64,000 nt of DNA from Massilia yuzhufengensis (lineage in GTDB: Bacteria > Pseudomonadota > Gammaproteobacteria > Burkholderiales > Burkholderiaceae_D): the NCBI RefSeq assembly GCF_900112225.1, contig NZ_FOLD01000017.1, positions 51,050 through 115,049 of the forward strand, given 5' to 3'. The notes under the pieces are model-generated. The model saw only the letters and a list, made by a program, of their open reading frames with translations, was not told the DNA's origin and searched no databases. Every line of letters begins with the position of its first letter. Position 1 is the first letter of the stretch. This document shows positions 45,268 through 54,450 of the stretch, piece by piece. The position numbers and the translations under genes are program-made.

Positions 45268-45287
45268 GTTTAGCGCGTTTACTAAAC
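45268..45287. promoter_or_regulatory. Candidate operator upstream of the GH92 operon
   Basis: GTTTAG (45268-45273) and CTAAAC (45282-45287) form a 6-bp inverted repeat around an 8-bp centre, with an inner GTTTA direct repeat. It lies about 25 bases upstream of the -35 box. The locus encodes its own LacI-type regulator, which is the obvious candidate to bind it. Confidence 0.4.
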
Positions 45288-45300
45288 AAGGCGCCGACGT

Positions 45301-45338
45301 AACAGGGGCTGGGCGCCTTGCGGCGCCCAGCCCCTGTT
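45301..45338. terminator. Strong hairpin between the giant repeat gene and the GH92 operon
   Basis: The arms 45301-45317 and 45322-45338 (AACAGGGGCTGGGCGCC and its exact complement) make a perfect 17-bp stem with a TTGC loop. It is about 20 bases after the giant gene's stop. No T-run follows, so termination would rest on the stem alone or on Rho. It isolates the GH92 promoter from read-through. Confidence 0.6.
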
Positions 45339-45355
45339 GCTTGCTTGCGAAGTCC

Positions 45356-48300
45356 TTACATGACTGGCAGCGGCTGGCCGATCACGGCCACCGGCACCGC
45401 GCCATCCGGCTCCAGCTGGTCGAGCAGGTCGGCCAGGGTCGGCACGCCCATCTCGGCCGCGTCGCGGGCATCGATCGCGAAGTACACGTCGGTCATATCG
45501 GTCACCGCGCCGTTGGCCAGCACCGCGCTGCTGCGCTCGAGGTGCAGGTTGCCCTGCGCATCGATGAAGGGCACCTCGACGTGCGCCACCTTCAGCGAGA
45601 TCACGCCAGCTTCGAACAGCGACATCAGCTCGCCCGCGTCGGTCGCATGGTTGCCGTTGGCGTCGCGCCAGATGCGCAGTTCGCCGAACGCTGCATCCTG
45701 CGCATCGACCACGCCGTCCTTGTTGCTGTCGTAGGCCGCCAGTTCGCTGAAGCCAGCGCCCTTGGCTGCGCCGCCGAACAGCTCCGCGATGCCGTCGATC
45801 GTGCCATTGCCGTTGGTGTCGACCGCCAGGAAGCCGTCTTCCGCCGACAGCCAGCCGGACTGGATCGCGCGGCCGTTGCCCAACATGTCGAAGGTCGCGC
45901 TCGACGCCGAACGCGCCACCGTGTGCACGCCGTCGCCATTGAGGTCGATCGCGATCGGGGTGATCGCCGCATCCCAGCTCATGTCGTTCTCGCCCGAGCT
46001 CAAGGTGATGTTGTCGGTACGGGTCACGTTGGTCTTCGACACGCCATCGCCGGCGACGTCGGAGTCGATGTTGTCGTTCGCGCCGATGTTCTTGCTCGCC
46101 CACATCCAGTTGTCCATGTTGATGCCCTTGTAGATGACATCGTTCTTGTCGAACTTGAGGTAGTAGGTGCCCGGATCGAGGTTGCTGAACTTGTAGTTGC
46201 CGCTGGTGTTGGTCTTGGTGGTGGCCAGCAGCACGCCCGCCGAGGTGTACAGCTGCACGGTCACGCCGCCAATGCCGGCTTCGCCGGAATCCTGGATGTC
46301 GTCGTGGTCCGAGTCTTCCCACACCTTGTCGCCCAGCGAGGCCTTGCGGTACAGGCCAGCGTCCCAGGTCAGGTCGTTCTCGCCCTGGCTGAGCGTGATC
46401 AGCGCGCTGCGGCCGGCAACCGTGTCGACGTCGGAATCCACGGCGTCGTTCGTGCCCTGGTTCTGCTTGGTGACAAAGTAGCTCTCCGGCTCGACCACTT
46501 CGATGCGGTAGCTGCCCGCATTCAGGTTGTCGAACAGGTAGTTGCCGCTGCTGTTGGTGACCGTGGTCTCGAGCACCTTGCCGGTCGAATCGAGCAGGCG
46601 CACCGTGACGTTCCTGATGCCGGCTTCGCCGCTGTCGCGGATGCCGTTGTAGTTCGTGTCTTCCCACACGGTGTCGCCGATCGAACCGCGCTTGACCGTG
46701 ACCGGGGTCGGCAGATTGATCTCGTCGGTGTCGGTGGCGCTGTTGTTGCCGCTGTTGGTGTCGACGAAGGTCGATGGCGGCGCCACTTTCGCGGTGTTGA
46801 CGATCTGGGTCGGCGTGGTGCCGGCCTTCCACACCAGGAAGTCGTTGTTGCTGCCGCTCGGGTTGTTGCCGGCAACAAAGAACACGAACTTGGCATCGGC
46901 GTTGAAGGTCGATGGACGCAGGCTCAGGATGTCGCCCGCTTCCGCACCCACGCCGAAGTCGCCGTACTTGAAGCTGAACTTGGTGGTGAGGGTGGCCAGG
47001 TCCGGCAGCGGATTGTCCGACCAGTACAGGGTGCCGATCTCGGCGCCGCCGGAACCGGCTGCGTCCAGGTTCGAGACCCACAGCGAACTCCATTGGTCGC
47101 CGGCTTCCTTGGTCAGGCGGATGACGTCGGTGTTCTTCTGGTTGCTCACGCCGGTGACGGCTTCGCCGCCGGCAGCGTCCTCGTAGCGCGACAGCACGCC
47201 GACGCCCTTGTCGTCGCCCGAATTGCGCGCCCACAGGGTGCCGCTGCCGACCACGCCGGCCGAGATATAGGCCGCATCGGCGGTGACGCCGTTGACGGTC
47301 CTGGTCGTACCGACGCCCACGCCGTTGCCCAGGGTGCTGAAGTCCGAGACGGTTTCCAGCGCCGCGAGACTCGCCACTTTCGCGGTGACGGTGTAGGTGA
47401 TGCTCGAGCCGCCGTTCAGGGTCACGTAGTCGTTGATGTTGCCGGTGCCGGAGGCGTCGTTGCCGCTGGCGCCAGCCGTCGCGCTGCTGGTCCAGGTGAC
47501 GTTGGTCAGGCTGGACGGCATCGCATCGGTCACCAGGGCGTTGGCCGCCACCGCGGTGCCGGTGTTGGTGACCACGATCTTGTAGGTGATGGTCTGGCCC
47601 GGGGTAACGAAGGTGAGGCCGTCGGTCTTGGTGATCGACAGGTCGCCGGTCACGTTGACCAGGCCCGCGTCCAGGTTCTTGTTGTTCTCGCCCGAGGCCA
47701 GGGTCACCACACGGGTCAGGCCCGTGGTGGCGTTGGCATCGGAATCCAGGTTGTCGGCGCCGGCGCCTTGCGTGGCGTAGACATAGCCGGTCGGCTTGCT
47801 GAACTGGACCTGGTACTGCACGCCCGGGGTCAGGTTGCTGAAGTTGTAGATGCCGTCGCTACCGGTGGTGGTCGAGACGCTGGTATTGTCGGCGGTGGTC
47901 GACAACAGGCCATCGGCGCCGCCGCCCAGCAGGGTGACGGTGCGGCCGGACAGGCCCGTCGCGCCATCGTCCTGCAGGCCGTTGGCATTGGTGTCGATCC
48001 ACAGGCGGTCGCCCAGGCTCGCGTTGGCGTACAGGCCGGCGTCGATGCTGTCGTTGTACTCGCCCGAGGCCAGGGTGACGACCTGGGTCTTGCCGGTGGC
48101 CAGGTCGGCATCCGAGTCAAGCGCATCGAGGCCACTGTCCTTCCTGGTGAACAGCATGTCGGCCGGCTTGGCGAAGGCGACCTGGTACTGCTGGCCAGGG
48201 ACCAGGCCTTCGAACTTGTAGTTGCCGCTGGCGTCAGTGACGATGGTGGTGCTGGTGTTGTCCGCCGTGGTGGCAACCAGGCCATCGAGGCCGCCGCCGG

Positions 48301-51300
48301 TCAGGGTGACCGACACGCCGGCCACGCCCATTTCGCCCGCATCCTGCTGGCCATTGGCGTTGGCGTCCAGCCAGACGCGGTTGCCCAGCGCGGCCGGGGT
48401 GTAGACGCCGGCGTCGATGCTGCTGTTGTATTCGCCGGAAGCGAGCTTGACGACCTGCGACAGGCCGCTGGCGCTGGCGTCCGAGTCGGTGCTGTCCGCG
48501 CCCTTGTCCTGGGTCGTGAACACGGTGCCGGTTGGCTTGGCGAACTGCACCTGGTATTCCATGCCCGGGGCCAGGCCCTCGAACTTGTAGGCGCCGGTGG
48601 CGCTGGTGGTGGTGGTCACCTTGGTGTTGTCGGCCGTGGTCGATACCAAGCCATCAGCGCCGCCGCCGATCAGGGTGACGGTCATGCCGGCCACGCCGGC
48701 TTCGCCGCTGTCCTGCTGGCCGTTGCCGTTGGCGTCGACCCAGACGCGGTCGCCCAGGCTGGCCGGGGCGTACACGCCGGCGTCGATGGTCTTGTTGTTC
48801 TCACCCGAAGCGAGGGTGACGACCTGGCTCAGGCCCGTGGTGCCGGCGTCCGAGTCGCCGTCGTCGGCGCCCTGGTCCTTGGCGGTGAAGACGTGGCCGC
48901 TTGGTGCGGTGAACTGCACCTGGTACTGCACGCCTGCCGCCAGGCCCGCGAAGCCGTAGATGCCGTCGGCGCCCGTGGTGGTGGTGGTCTTGGTGTTGTC
49001 GGCCGTGGTCGACAGCAGGCCGTCCGCGCCGCCGCCGATCAGGGTCACGGTGGCGCCGGCGATGCCGGTTTCGCCCGCGTCCTGGCGGCCGTTGCCGTCG
49101 GCGTCGAGCCACAGGCGGTCGCCCAGGCTGGCCGGCAGGTAGATGCCGGCATCGACGGTCATGTTGTTTTCGCCGGAAGCCAGCTTGACGACCTGCGACT
49201 GGCCGCCCGCGTTCACGTCGGAGTCGCGGCCATCGTCGCCGCCCTTGTCCTTGCCGGTGAAGACGGCGCCGTCCGGTTTGTCGAACTGGACCTGGTACTC
49301 GCCCGGGGTCAGGTCGGCGAACGTGTAGTTGCCGTCGGCGTCCGTGGTGGTGGTGGCAAGGGTGTTGTCGCCGGTGGTCGCTACCTGCCCATCGAGGCCG
49401 CCGCCGACGAGGGTGACTTTCACGCCCGCCACGCCGGTTTCGCCGCTGTCCTGCATGCCGTTGCCGTTGGCGTCGAGCCACAGGCGGTCGCCCAGGCTGG
49501 CCTTGACGTACACGCCGGCGTCGATGCTGGTGTTGTTCTCGCCCGAGGCGAGGGTCACGACCTGGCTGCGGCCCTGTGCGCCGGCATCCGAATCGCTGTT
49601 GTCGTTGCCGATGTCAAGACCGGTGAACACGCTGCCAGCCGGCTTGTCGAACTCCACCTGGTATTCCACGCCCGGCGCCAGGCCGTCGAACTTGTACTTG
49701 CCGCTCGCGTCGGTGGTGGTGGTGACCAGGGTGTTGTCGCCCGTGGTCGACAGCTGTCCATCCAGGCCGCCGCCGTGCAGGCTCACCTTGACGCCCGCGA
49801 CACCGGTTTCGCCGTCGTCCTGCTGGCCGTTGGCGTTGGCGTCGAGCCAGACCCGGTCGCCCAGGCTGGCCGGGGTATACACACCGGCGTCGATGGTGGT
49901 GTTGTGCTCGCCCGAAGCCAGGGTGACAACCTGCGACAGGCCGGTTGCGCCGGCGTCCGAGTCGCTCGCGTCATCGCCCTTGTCCTGGCCCGTGAACACG
50001 GTGCCAGCCGGCTTGGCGAACTGCACCTGGTATTCCATGCCCGGGGTCAGGCCTTCGAACTTGTATTCGCCGTTGGCGCCAGTCAGGGTGGTGACGCTGG
50101 TGTTGTCGCCAGTGGTCGCCACCAGGCCATCGAGGCCGCCGCCGACCAGGGTGACTTTCGTTCCCGCCACGCCGGCTTCGCCCGCATCCTGCCGGCCGTT
50201 GCCGTTGGCGTCGACCCAGACGCGGTCGCCCAGGCTGGCAGGCTTGTAGAGGCCGGCGTCGATGGTGGTGTTGTTCTCGCCCGAGGCCAGCTTGACGACC
50301 TGGCTCCGGCCGTTGGCGCCGGCGTCGCTGTCGGTCGCGTCGTCCCCTGCGTTGGCGCGGGTGAAGACGCTGCCCGCTGGCGCGCTGAACTGTACCTGGT
50401 ATTCCACGCCCGGGGTCAGGCCGTCGAACTTGTAGTTGCCGCTGGCGTCAGTCAGGGTGTCGACGCTGGTGTTGTCGCCGGTGGTGGACAGCAGGCCATC
50501 GAGGCCGCCGCCGACCAGCGTGACTGTCGCGCCCTCCACGCCGGTTTCGCCGGCGTCCTGCTGGCCGTTGCCGTTGGCGTCCAGCCAGACGCGGTCGCCC
50601 AGGCTGGCAGGTAGGTACACGCCGGCATCGATGGTGGTGTTGTTCTCGCCCGAGGCGAGGGTGAGGACCTGGCTCAGGCCATTGACGCCTGCGTCGCTGT
50701 CGCTGGCATCAATGCCGCTGTCGGCGCGGGTGAACACGCTGCCGGCTGGCGCCGTGAACTGCACCTGGTATTCCACGCCCGGAGTCAGGCCGTCGAACCG
50801 GTAGTTGCCGCTGGCGTCAGTCAGGGTGTCGATGCTGGTATTGTCCGCCGTGGTCGACAGCTTGCCGTCAAGCCCGCCGCCGATCAGGGTGACCTTCGCG
50901 CCTTCCACGCCCGCTTCGCCGGCGTCCTGCTGGCCGTTGCCATTGGCGTCCAGCCACACGCGGTCGCCCAGGCTGGCCGTCTGGTAGAAGCCGGCGTCGA
51001 TGGTGGTGTTGTTCTCGCCGTTTGCCAGGGTCACGACCTGGGTCAGGCCGCGTGCGTCGGCATCCGAATCGCTGGCGTCGTTGCCGAGGTTCTGCGCGCT
51101 GGCGATGAAGCCGGCCGGGGCGCCGAAGCGCACCTGGTATTCGGTGGCCGGCGCCAGGCCGTCGAACTTGTAGTTGCCGTTGGCATCGGTGGTGGCGCTG
51201 ACGCTGGTGTTGTCGCCAGTGGTCGCGAGGATCCCATCGACGCCGCCGCCGACCAGGGTGACGGTCACGCCGGCGATGCCGGCTTCGCCCGCATCCTGCT

Positions 51301-53356
51301 GGCCGTTGGCGTTCAGGTCATGCCACACGCGGTCGCCCAGGCTGGCCGGGTTGTAGACACCGCCGTCGATGGTCTTGTTGTATTCGCCCGAGCTCAGGGT
51401 GACGACCTGGCTGCGGTCGGCGCTGTCGGCGTCGGAGTCGGCCGCATCGTCGCCGACGTCGCGGCGGGTCAGCACGCTGCCGGCCGGCATGTCGAATTCG
51501 ATCTGGTATTCCACGCCCGCGGCCAGGCCGTCGAACTTGTAGTCGCCGGCCGCGCCGGTGACGGTGGTAGCGGTGGTGTTGTCGCCCGTGGTCGACAGCA
51601 GGCCGTCGGCGCCGCCGCCGTGCAGGGTCAGGGTCAGGCCGGCGATGCCGGTTTCGCCCGCATCCTGCTGGCCGTTGGCGTTGGCGTCGAGCCAGACGCG
51701 GTCGCCCAGGCTGGCAGGTAGGTACACACCGGCATCGATGGTGGTGTTGTTCTCGCCAGAAGCCAGCGTGACGACCTGGCTCAGGCCATTGGCGCCGGCA
51801 TCGCTGTCGGTATTGTCGTTGCCGCTGTTGGCGCGGGTGAAGACCTGGTCGTTCTGGGCAGTGAACTGCACCTGGTATTCGGTACCCGGGGTCAGGCCTT
51901 CGAACTTGTAGTTGCCCTGGGCGTCGGTGGTGGTGACGGTGCTGGTGTTGTCGTCCGTGGTCGCGACCAGGCCATCGAGGCCGCCGCCGACCAGGGTGAC
52001 GGTAGCACCGGCCACGCCGACTTCGCCGGCATCCTGCTGGCCGTTGCCGTTGGTGTCGAGCCAGACGCGGTCGCCCAGGCTGGCCGGCAGGTAGATGCCG
52101 GCATCGATGGTGGTGTTGTTTTCGCCCGAGGCGAGGGTGACGACCTGGCTCAGGCCGCTGCTAGCGGCGTCCGAGTCGCTGATGTCGTTGCCCTTGTCCT
52201 GGCCGGTGAACACGCTGCCGGCCGGCTTGTCGAACTGGACCTGGTATTCGGCGCCCGGAATCAGGCCGGTGAACTTGTAATTGCCGCTGGCGTCGGTGGT
52301 GGTGCTGACGCTGGTGTTATCCGCCGTGGTCGACAGCTTGCCATCCAGCCCGCCGCCCAGCAGCGTGACTTTCACGCCGCCGACGCCGGTCTCGCCCGCA
52401 TCCTGCTGGCCGTTCGCGTTGGAATCGAGCCAGACGCGGTCGCCCAGGCTGGCCGTGTTGTAGAAGCCGGCGTCGATGCCGGTGTTGTTTTCGCCGGGCG
52501 CCAGCACCACCACGCTCGAGAGCAGGGCGTCGCTGTTGGCGCCCGATCCAGCGCTGCCGTCGGACTGGCGCGGGCTGGTTTTTTCGTAGCCGGCTGGCAG
52601 CGTGAACGAGACCTGGTAGTTCAGGCCCGGGGTCAGGCCCTTGAACGAATAATTGCCGCTGGCGTCGGTGGTGGTGGTGCCCAGCTGTTCGCCGATGTCG
52701 TTGAAGTCGCCATCCTGGTTCTGGTCGCGCACCAGCTTGACCGTGGCGCCGGCGATGCCGCTTTCGCCGGCGTCCTGGATGCCGTTGGCGTTGGCGTCGT
52801 GCCAGACACGGTCGCCCAGCGCGGCCGCCTTCACTTCGATGATCAGGGGCTGGCGGTGGGTGCTGCCGGCGGTAGGGTCGACCACCACGCCGATGGTGCC
52901 GCCGACGTCCGGCACATAGCCGTCGTGCTGCATGGCCATCGCGATCAGGGCATCGATGCGGGCCGGATCCTGCGGGCCGACGTAGGTCACCAGATGCTGG
53001 CTGCCCATCATCTTCCAGATCGCACCCTGGACGTTGCCGCGGCTGTCACCCATGCTGGCGTAGTTGTTCAGGAGCCAGTTGATGTTGTCGAGCTTGTCCA
53101 GGTTGAGATTCTTGGACAGGCCAGGGATCGCCTTCAGGCTGTCGAGTTCGTAAGAGGAATAGACGAACGCGGTATAGGTGGCATTGACCGGGATCTGGAT
53201 ATTTTCGACCAGGCACCATTCGTCATACGGGGTGCCGGCAGCGAGGTTGCCCGGGTTGTAGACGTTGTTGCCCTTGATATAAAGGTCGATCAGGTCTGGA
53301 TTGTTGGCGGTACCTGGGCGGGCGAGGAAAGTGATATAGCTCGGCGTGGCTGACAT
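45356..53356 (-). CDS. Giant SdrD-B-like repeat protein with a possible thioester-type head
   Basis: A 2666-residue protein. Residues about 1-160 form a head domain with DEWCLVE (Cys48), INWLLNNY and VQGAIW (Gln110), the Cys...Gln arrangement of thioester-forming (TED-like) adhesin domains. From residue 178 there are 14 SdrD-B-like domains of 123-124 residues, each starting (A)SLGDRVWLDANGNGQQDAGE and ending SGENNTTIDAG. Next come a DUF11-like segment (SITKTDGLTFVTPGQTITYK), an unassigned segment, two more divergent SdrD-B domains and a C-terminal part with EF-hand-like loops (VDTNGNGTIDG, YDSNKDGVVDA). Asp/Asn-rich loops imply calcium binding. No N-terminal signal peptide is visible, so type I or another secretion route is possible. 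The ATG at 53356 directly precedes the head; the frame could start at 53422. It is probably a cell-surface fibre or adhesin. Confidence 0.8.
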   Translation of the reverse strand: MSATPSYITFLARPGTANNPDLIDLYIKGNNVYNPGNLAAGTPYDEWCLVENIQIPVNATYTAFVYSSYELDSLKAIPGLSKNLNLDKLDNINWLLNNYASMGDSRGNVQGAIWKMMGSQHLVTYVGPQDPARIDALIAMAMQHDGYVPDVGGTIGVVVDPTAGSTHRQPLIIEVKAAALGDRVWHDANANGIQDAGESGIAGATVKLVRDQNQDGDFNDIGEQLGTTTTDASGNYSFKGLTPGLNYQVSFTLPAGYEKTSPRQSDGSAGSGANSDALLSSVVVLAPGENNTGIDAGFYNTASLGDRVWLDSNANGQQDAGETGVGGVKVTLLGGGLDGKLSTTADNTSVSTTTDASGNYKFTGLIPGAEYQVQFDKPAGSVFTGQDKGNDISDSDAASSGLSQVVTLASGENNTTIDAGIYLPASLGDRVWLDTNGNGQQDAGEVGVAGATVTLVGGGLDGLVATTDDNTSTVTTTDAQGNYKFEGLTPGTEYQVQFTAQNDQVFTRANSGNDNTDSDAGANGLSQVVTLASGENNTTIDAGVYLPASLGDRVWLDANANGQQDAGETGIAGLTLTLHGGGADGLLSTTGDNTTATTVTGAAGDYKFDGLAAGVEYQIEFDMPAGSVLTRRDVGDDAADSDADSADRSQVVTLSSGEYNKTIDGGVYNPASLGDRVWHDLNANGQQDAGEAGIAGVTVTLVGGGVDGILATTGDNTSVSATTDANGNYKFDGLAPATEYQVRFGAPAGFIASAQNLGNDASDSDADARGLTQVVTLANGENNTTIDAGFYQTASLGDRVWLDANGNGQQDAGEAGVEGAKVTLIGGGLDGKLSTTADNTSIDTLTDASGNYRFDGLTPGVEYQVQFTAPAGSVFTRADSGIDASDSDAGVNGLSQVLTLASGENNTTIDAGVYLPASLGDRVWLDANGNGQQDAGETGVEGATVTLVGGGLDGLLSTTGDNTSVDTLTDASGNYKFDGLTPGVEYQVQFSAPAGSVFTRANAGDDATDSDAGANGRSQVVKLASGENNTTIDAGLYKPASLGDRVWVDANGNGRQDAGEAGVAGTKVTLVGGGLDGLVATTGDNTSVTTLTGANGEYKFEGLTPGMEYQVQFAKPAGTVFTGQDKGDDASDSDAGATGLSQVVTLASGEHNTTIDAGVYTPASLGDRVWLDANANGQQDDGETGVAGVKVSLHGGGLDGQLSTTGDNTLVTTTTDASGKYKFDGLAPGVEYQVEFDKPAGSVFTGLDIGNDNSDSDAGAQGRSQVVTLASGENNTSIDAGVYVKASLGDRLWLDANGNGMQDSGETGVAGVKVTLVGGGLDGQVATTGDNTLATTTTDADGNYTFADLTPGEYQVQFDKPDGAVFTGKDKGGDDGRDSDVNAGGQSQVVKLASGENNMTVDAGIYLPASLGDRLWLDADGNGRQDAGETGIAGATVTLIGGGADGLLSTTADNTKTTTTTGADGIYGFAGLAAGVQYQVQFTAPSGHVFTAKDQGADDGDSDAGTTGLSQVVTLASGENNKTIDAGVYAPASLGDRVWVDANGNGQQDSGEAGVAGMTVTLIGGGADGLVSTTADNTKVTTTTSATGAYKFEGLAPGMEYQVQFAKPTGTVFTTQDKGADSTDSDASASGLSQVVKLASGEYNSSIDAGVYTPAALGNRVWLDANANGQQDAGEMGVAGVSVTLTGGGLDGLVATTADNTSTTIVTDASGNYKFEGLVPGQQYQVAFAKPADMLFTRKDSGLDALDSDADLATGKTQVVTLASGEYNDSIDAGLYANASLGDRLWIDTNANGLQDDGATGLSGRTVTLLGGGADGLLSTTADNTSVSTTTGSDGIYNFSNLTPGVQYQVQFSKPTGYVYATQGAGADNLDSDANATTGLTRVVTLASGENNKNLDAGLVNVTGDLSITKTDGLTFVTPGQTITYKIVVTNTGTAVAANALVTDAMPSSLTNVTWTSSATAGASGNDASGTGNINDYVTLNGGSSITYTVTAKVASLAALETVSDFSTLGNGVGVGTTRTVNGVTADAAYISAGVVGSGTLWARNSGDDKGVGVLSRYEDAAGGEAVTGVSNQKNTDVIRLTKEAGDQWSSLWVSNLDAAGSGGAEIGTLYWSDNPLPDLATLTTKFSFKYGDFGVGAEAGDILSLRPSTFNADAKFVFFVAGNNPSGSNNDFLVWKAGTTPTQIVNTAKVAPPSTFVDTNSGNNSATDTDEINLPTPVTVKRGSIGDTVWEDTNYNGIRDSGEAGIRNVTVRLLDSTGKVLETTVTNSSGNYLFDNLNAGSYRIEVVEPESYFVTKQNQGTNDAVDSDVDTVAGRSALITLSQGENDLTWDAGLYRKASLGDKVWEDSDHDDIQDSGEAGIGGVTVQLYTSAGVLLATTKTNTSGNYKFSNLDPGTYYLKFDKNDVIYKGINMDNWMWASKNIGANDNIDSDVAGDGVSKTNVTRTDNITLSSGENDMSWDAAITPIAIDLNGDGVHTVARSASSATFDMLGNGRAIQSGWLSAEDGFLAVDTNGNGTIDGIAELFGGAAKGAGFSELAAYDSNKDGVVDAQDAAFGELRIWRDANGNHATDAGELMSLFEAGVISLKVAHVEVPFIDAQGNLHLERSSAVLANGAVTDMTDVYFAIDARDAAEMGVPTLADLLDQLEPDGAVPVAVIGQPLPVM
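47650..52825 (-). repeat. Array of 14 SdrD-B coding repeats, period 369 bp
   Basis: The DNA copy of SLGD (GTCGCCCAGGCTGGC on the plus strand) recurs every 369 bases, for example at 52439, 52070 and onward in register to about 48010. The first unit (from 52825) is 372 bases. Units are similar but not identical, and differ mostly in the middle third. The array is in frame throughout, so unit gain or loss would leave the protein intact. Confidence 0.85.
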
Positions 53357-53394
53357 GGTGGTCCTTGACGATATTTTTAGAATAAGAAACGGAC

Positions 53395-53408
53395 GCCAAA
53401 TTTTTGGC
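53395..53408. promoter_or_regulatory. Palindrome upstream of the giant repeat gene
   Basis: GCCAAA (53395-53400) and TTTGGC (53403-53408) form an inverted repeat with a 2-bp centre, about 40 bases upstream of the ATG at 53356, in an A/T-rich stretch where the promoter should lie. It may be an operator. No -35/-10 pair is certain. Confidence 0.3.
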
Positions 53409-53465
53409 AAACAACTGCCCATGCGGGCCAGTCAGGCCAGCGCCGGGTAACATTTCAGGTGGGAC

Positions 53466-53493
53466 GCGTTGCGCGCCTAGCTGCGCGCAACGC
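53466..53493 (-). terminator. Hairpin after the PEP-CTERM mini-gene
   Basis: GCGTTGCGCGC (53466-53476) and GCGCGCAACGC (53483-53493) form a perfect 11-bp stem with a 6-base loop, starting 10 bases after the mini-gene's stop. There is no T-run. It may end most transcription and let some pass on to the giant gene. Confidence 0.5.
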
Positions 53494-53503
53494 AGGCGCG
53501 CGA

Positions 53504-53692
53504 TTACTTCTTGCGGAACTTGGCGACGAGGGCCGCCATGCCGAGGGCGCCGAGGAACAGGTAGGCGGTGCCGGGTTCAGGCACGTCGCAAGCAGGCAGG
53601 CCAACGCCGCCGCATTCGCTGGCGATCGCGTGACCGGCGTTAATCATGAGGACAGTGCTTACCAGCAGCAATTTAGTGGCGAGGTTTTTCAT
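53504..53692 (-). CDS. Minimal PEP-CTERM protein (62 residues)
   Basis: The whole protein is a signal peptide (residues 1 to about 24, LLLVSTVLMINAGHAIA) and a PEP-CTERM sorting signal: VPEPGTAYLFLGALGMAALV followed by AKFRKK. Only about 13 residues (ASECGGVGLPACD, with two Cys) lie between them. PEP-CTERM tails are recognised by exosortase in Gram-negative bacteria that make extracellular polysaccharide. After processing almost nothing of a mature protein would remain, so it may act as a peptide, an anchor partner or a decoy. The ATG at 53692 follows AAGGGAAG. It lies 147 bases upstream of the giant repeat gene on the same strand. No exosortase gene is in the window. Confidence 0.8.
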   Translation of the reverse strand: MKNLATKLLLVSTVLMINAGHAIASECGGVGLPACDVPEPGTAYLFLGALGMAALVAKFRKK

Positions 53693-54102
53693 TGTTCTTC
53701 CCTTGTTTATCGTTATGAGGACTGTGTTCGCATGGTGAAAAATTGCCCTGAAGATAATGCTTGTTTCCGAATTGCACCATGTGAGTCGTGATGTTCTCAT
53801 GACCATAATTTTTTTTCAAGGAAATTGTTCATGTTGTAATTATTATGCAACGAGGAAACTGACGAAATCTCTGTAAGCGCAAGCTGCGCCCGGCAGATTT
53901 GATTTAATTTCTACAAGTAAATTGATGGTTGGCAATCGAATTCGTCAAATCGACATTTTCGACCGAGGCGTCAAATTGCATGATTGTTAACGCGGCGATG
54001 CTTGATCGTTGCAACGGCGACTACTTTTCCGGAGCGCGAGCCAGAAGTGCCTAACACCGTATAGTTCTAGACGACTGGTCTTTCGGTCCTATCGTGTCTT
54101 TC
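53693..54102. other. A/T-rich intergenic region between mini-gene and TetR remnant
   Basis: About 410 bases, much richer in A/T than its surroundings, especially 53800-53960. No coding frame stands out. It should contain the mini-gene promoter and, at its right end, the operator-like repeat of the TetR gene. The base composition could reflect regulation or an old junction of transferred DNA. Confidence 0.45.
54068..54081. promoter_or_regulatory. TetR/NemR-type operator candidate
   Basis: TAGAC (54068-54072) and GTCT (54078-54081) form an AGAC-N5-GTCT inverted repeat about 20 bases ahead of the TetR start codon, with a second GGTC just behind. Many TetR-family repressors related to NemR bind TAGAC...GTCTA sites at their own promoter. 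Confidence 0.4.
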
Positions 54103-54450
54103 ATGACTGCGACAACCCTGACCCACACCACGCCTGTCCGTGACAGCATTCTGGCCACCGGCCAGCGCCTGATGGCGGCGAAAGGCTTCTCGGCTGTGGG
54201 ACTGAACGAGATCCTCACCGGCGCGGGCGTGCCGAAGGGATCGTTCTACCGTTTGACGGCTACCTGGCCGAGCTCGACGCCACGCTGGCACAGCCGGGGG
54301 TGAACGCGGCCCAGCGCCTCATGGGGTACTGGCAAGCCTGGCAGGACACGCAGTCCTCCGGCGATTGCGAAGGCAAGTGCCTGGCGGTCAAAATGGCGGC
54401 CGAAGTGGCCGACTTGTCGGAGACGATGCGCCTGGCGATCGATCAAGGCT
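54103..54450 (+). pseudogene. TetR-family regulator, internally deleted and cut at its 3' end
   Basis: The N-terminal helix-turn-helix is readable (RDSILATGQRLMAAKGFSAV, GLNEILTGAGVPKGSFY). At about 54252 the frame breaks: the usual continuation (the end of the recognition helix and about 15 further residues) is missing, and FDGYLAELDATLAQPG appears in another frame. The ligand-binding part then runs as MGYWQAWQDTQSSGDCEGKC and AEVADLSETMRLAIDQG. Near 54450 it passes straight into a DJ-1/PfpI gene. Thus both DNA binding and the last about 70-80 residues are lost. Confidence 0.7.

Noticed and set aside
45011..50614. Very long plus-strand open frame (1867 residues) over the giant repeat gene
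   Set aside because: It is antisense to the SdrD-B array, whose high-GC repeats keep the opposite strand free of stops. It has no domain and repeats with the same 123-residue period.
47650..52825. CRISPR-like or satellite array
   Set aside because: The period is 369 bases, there are no spacers, and every unit is translated as an SdrD-B-like domain.
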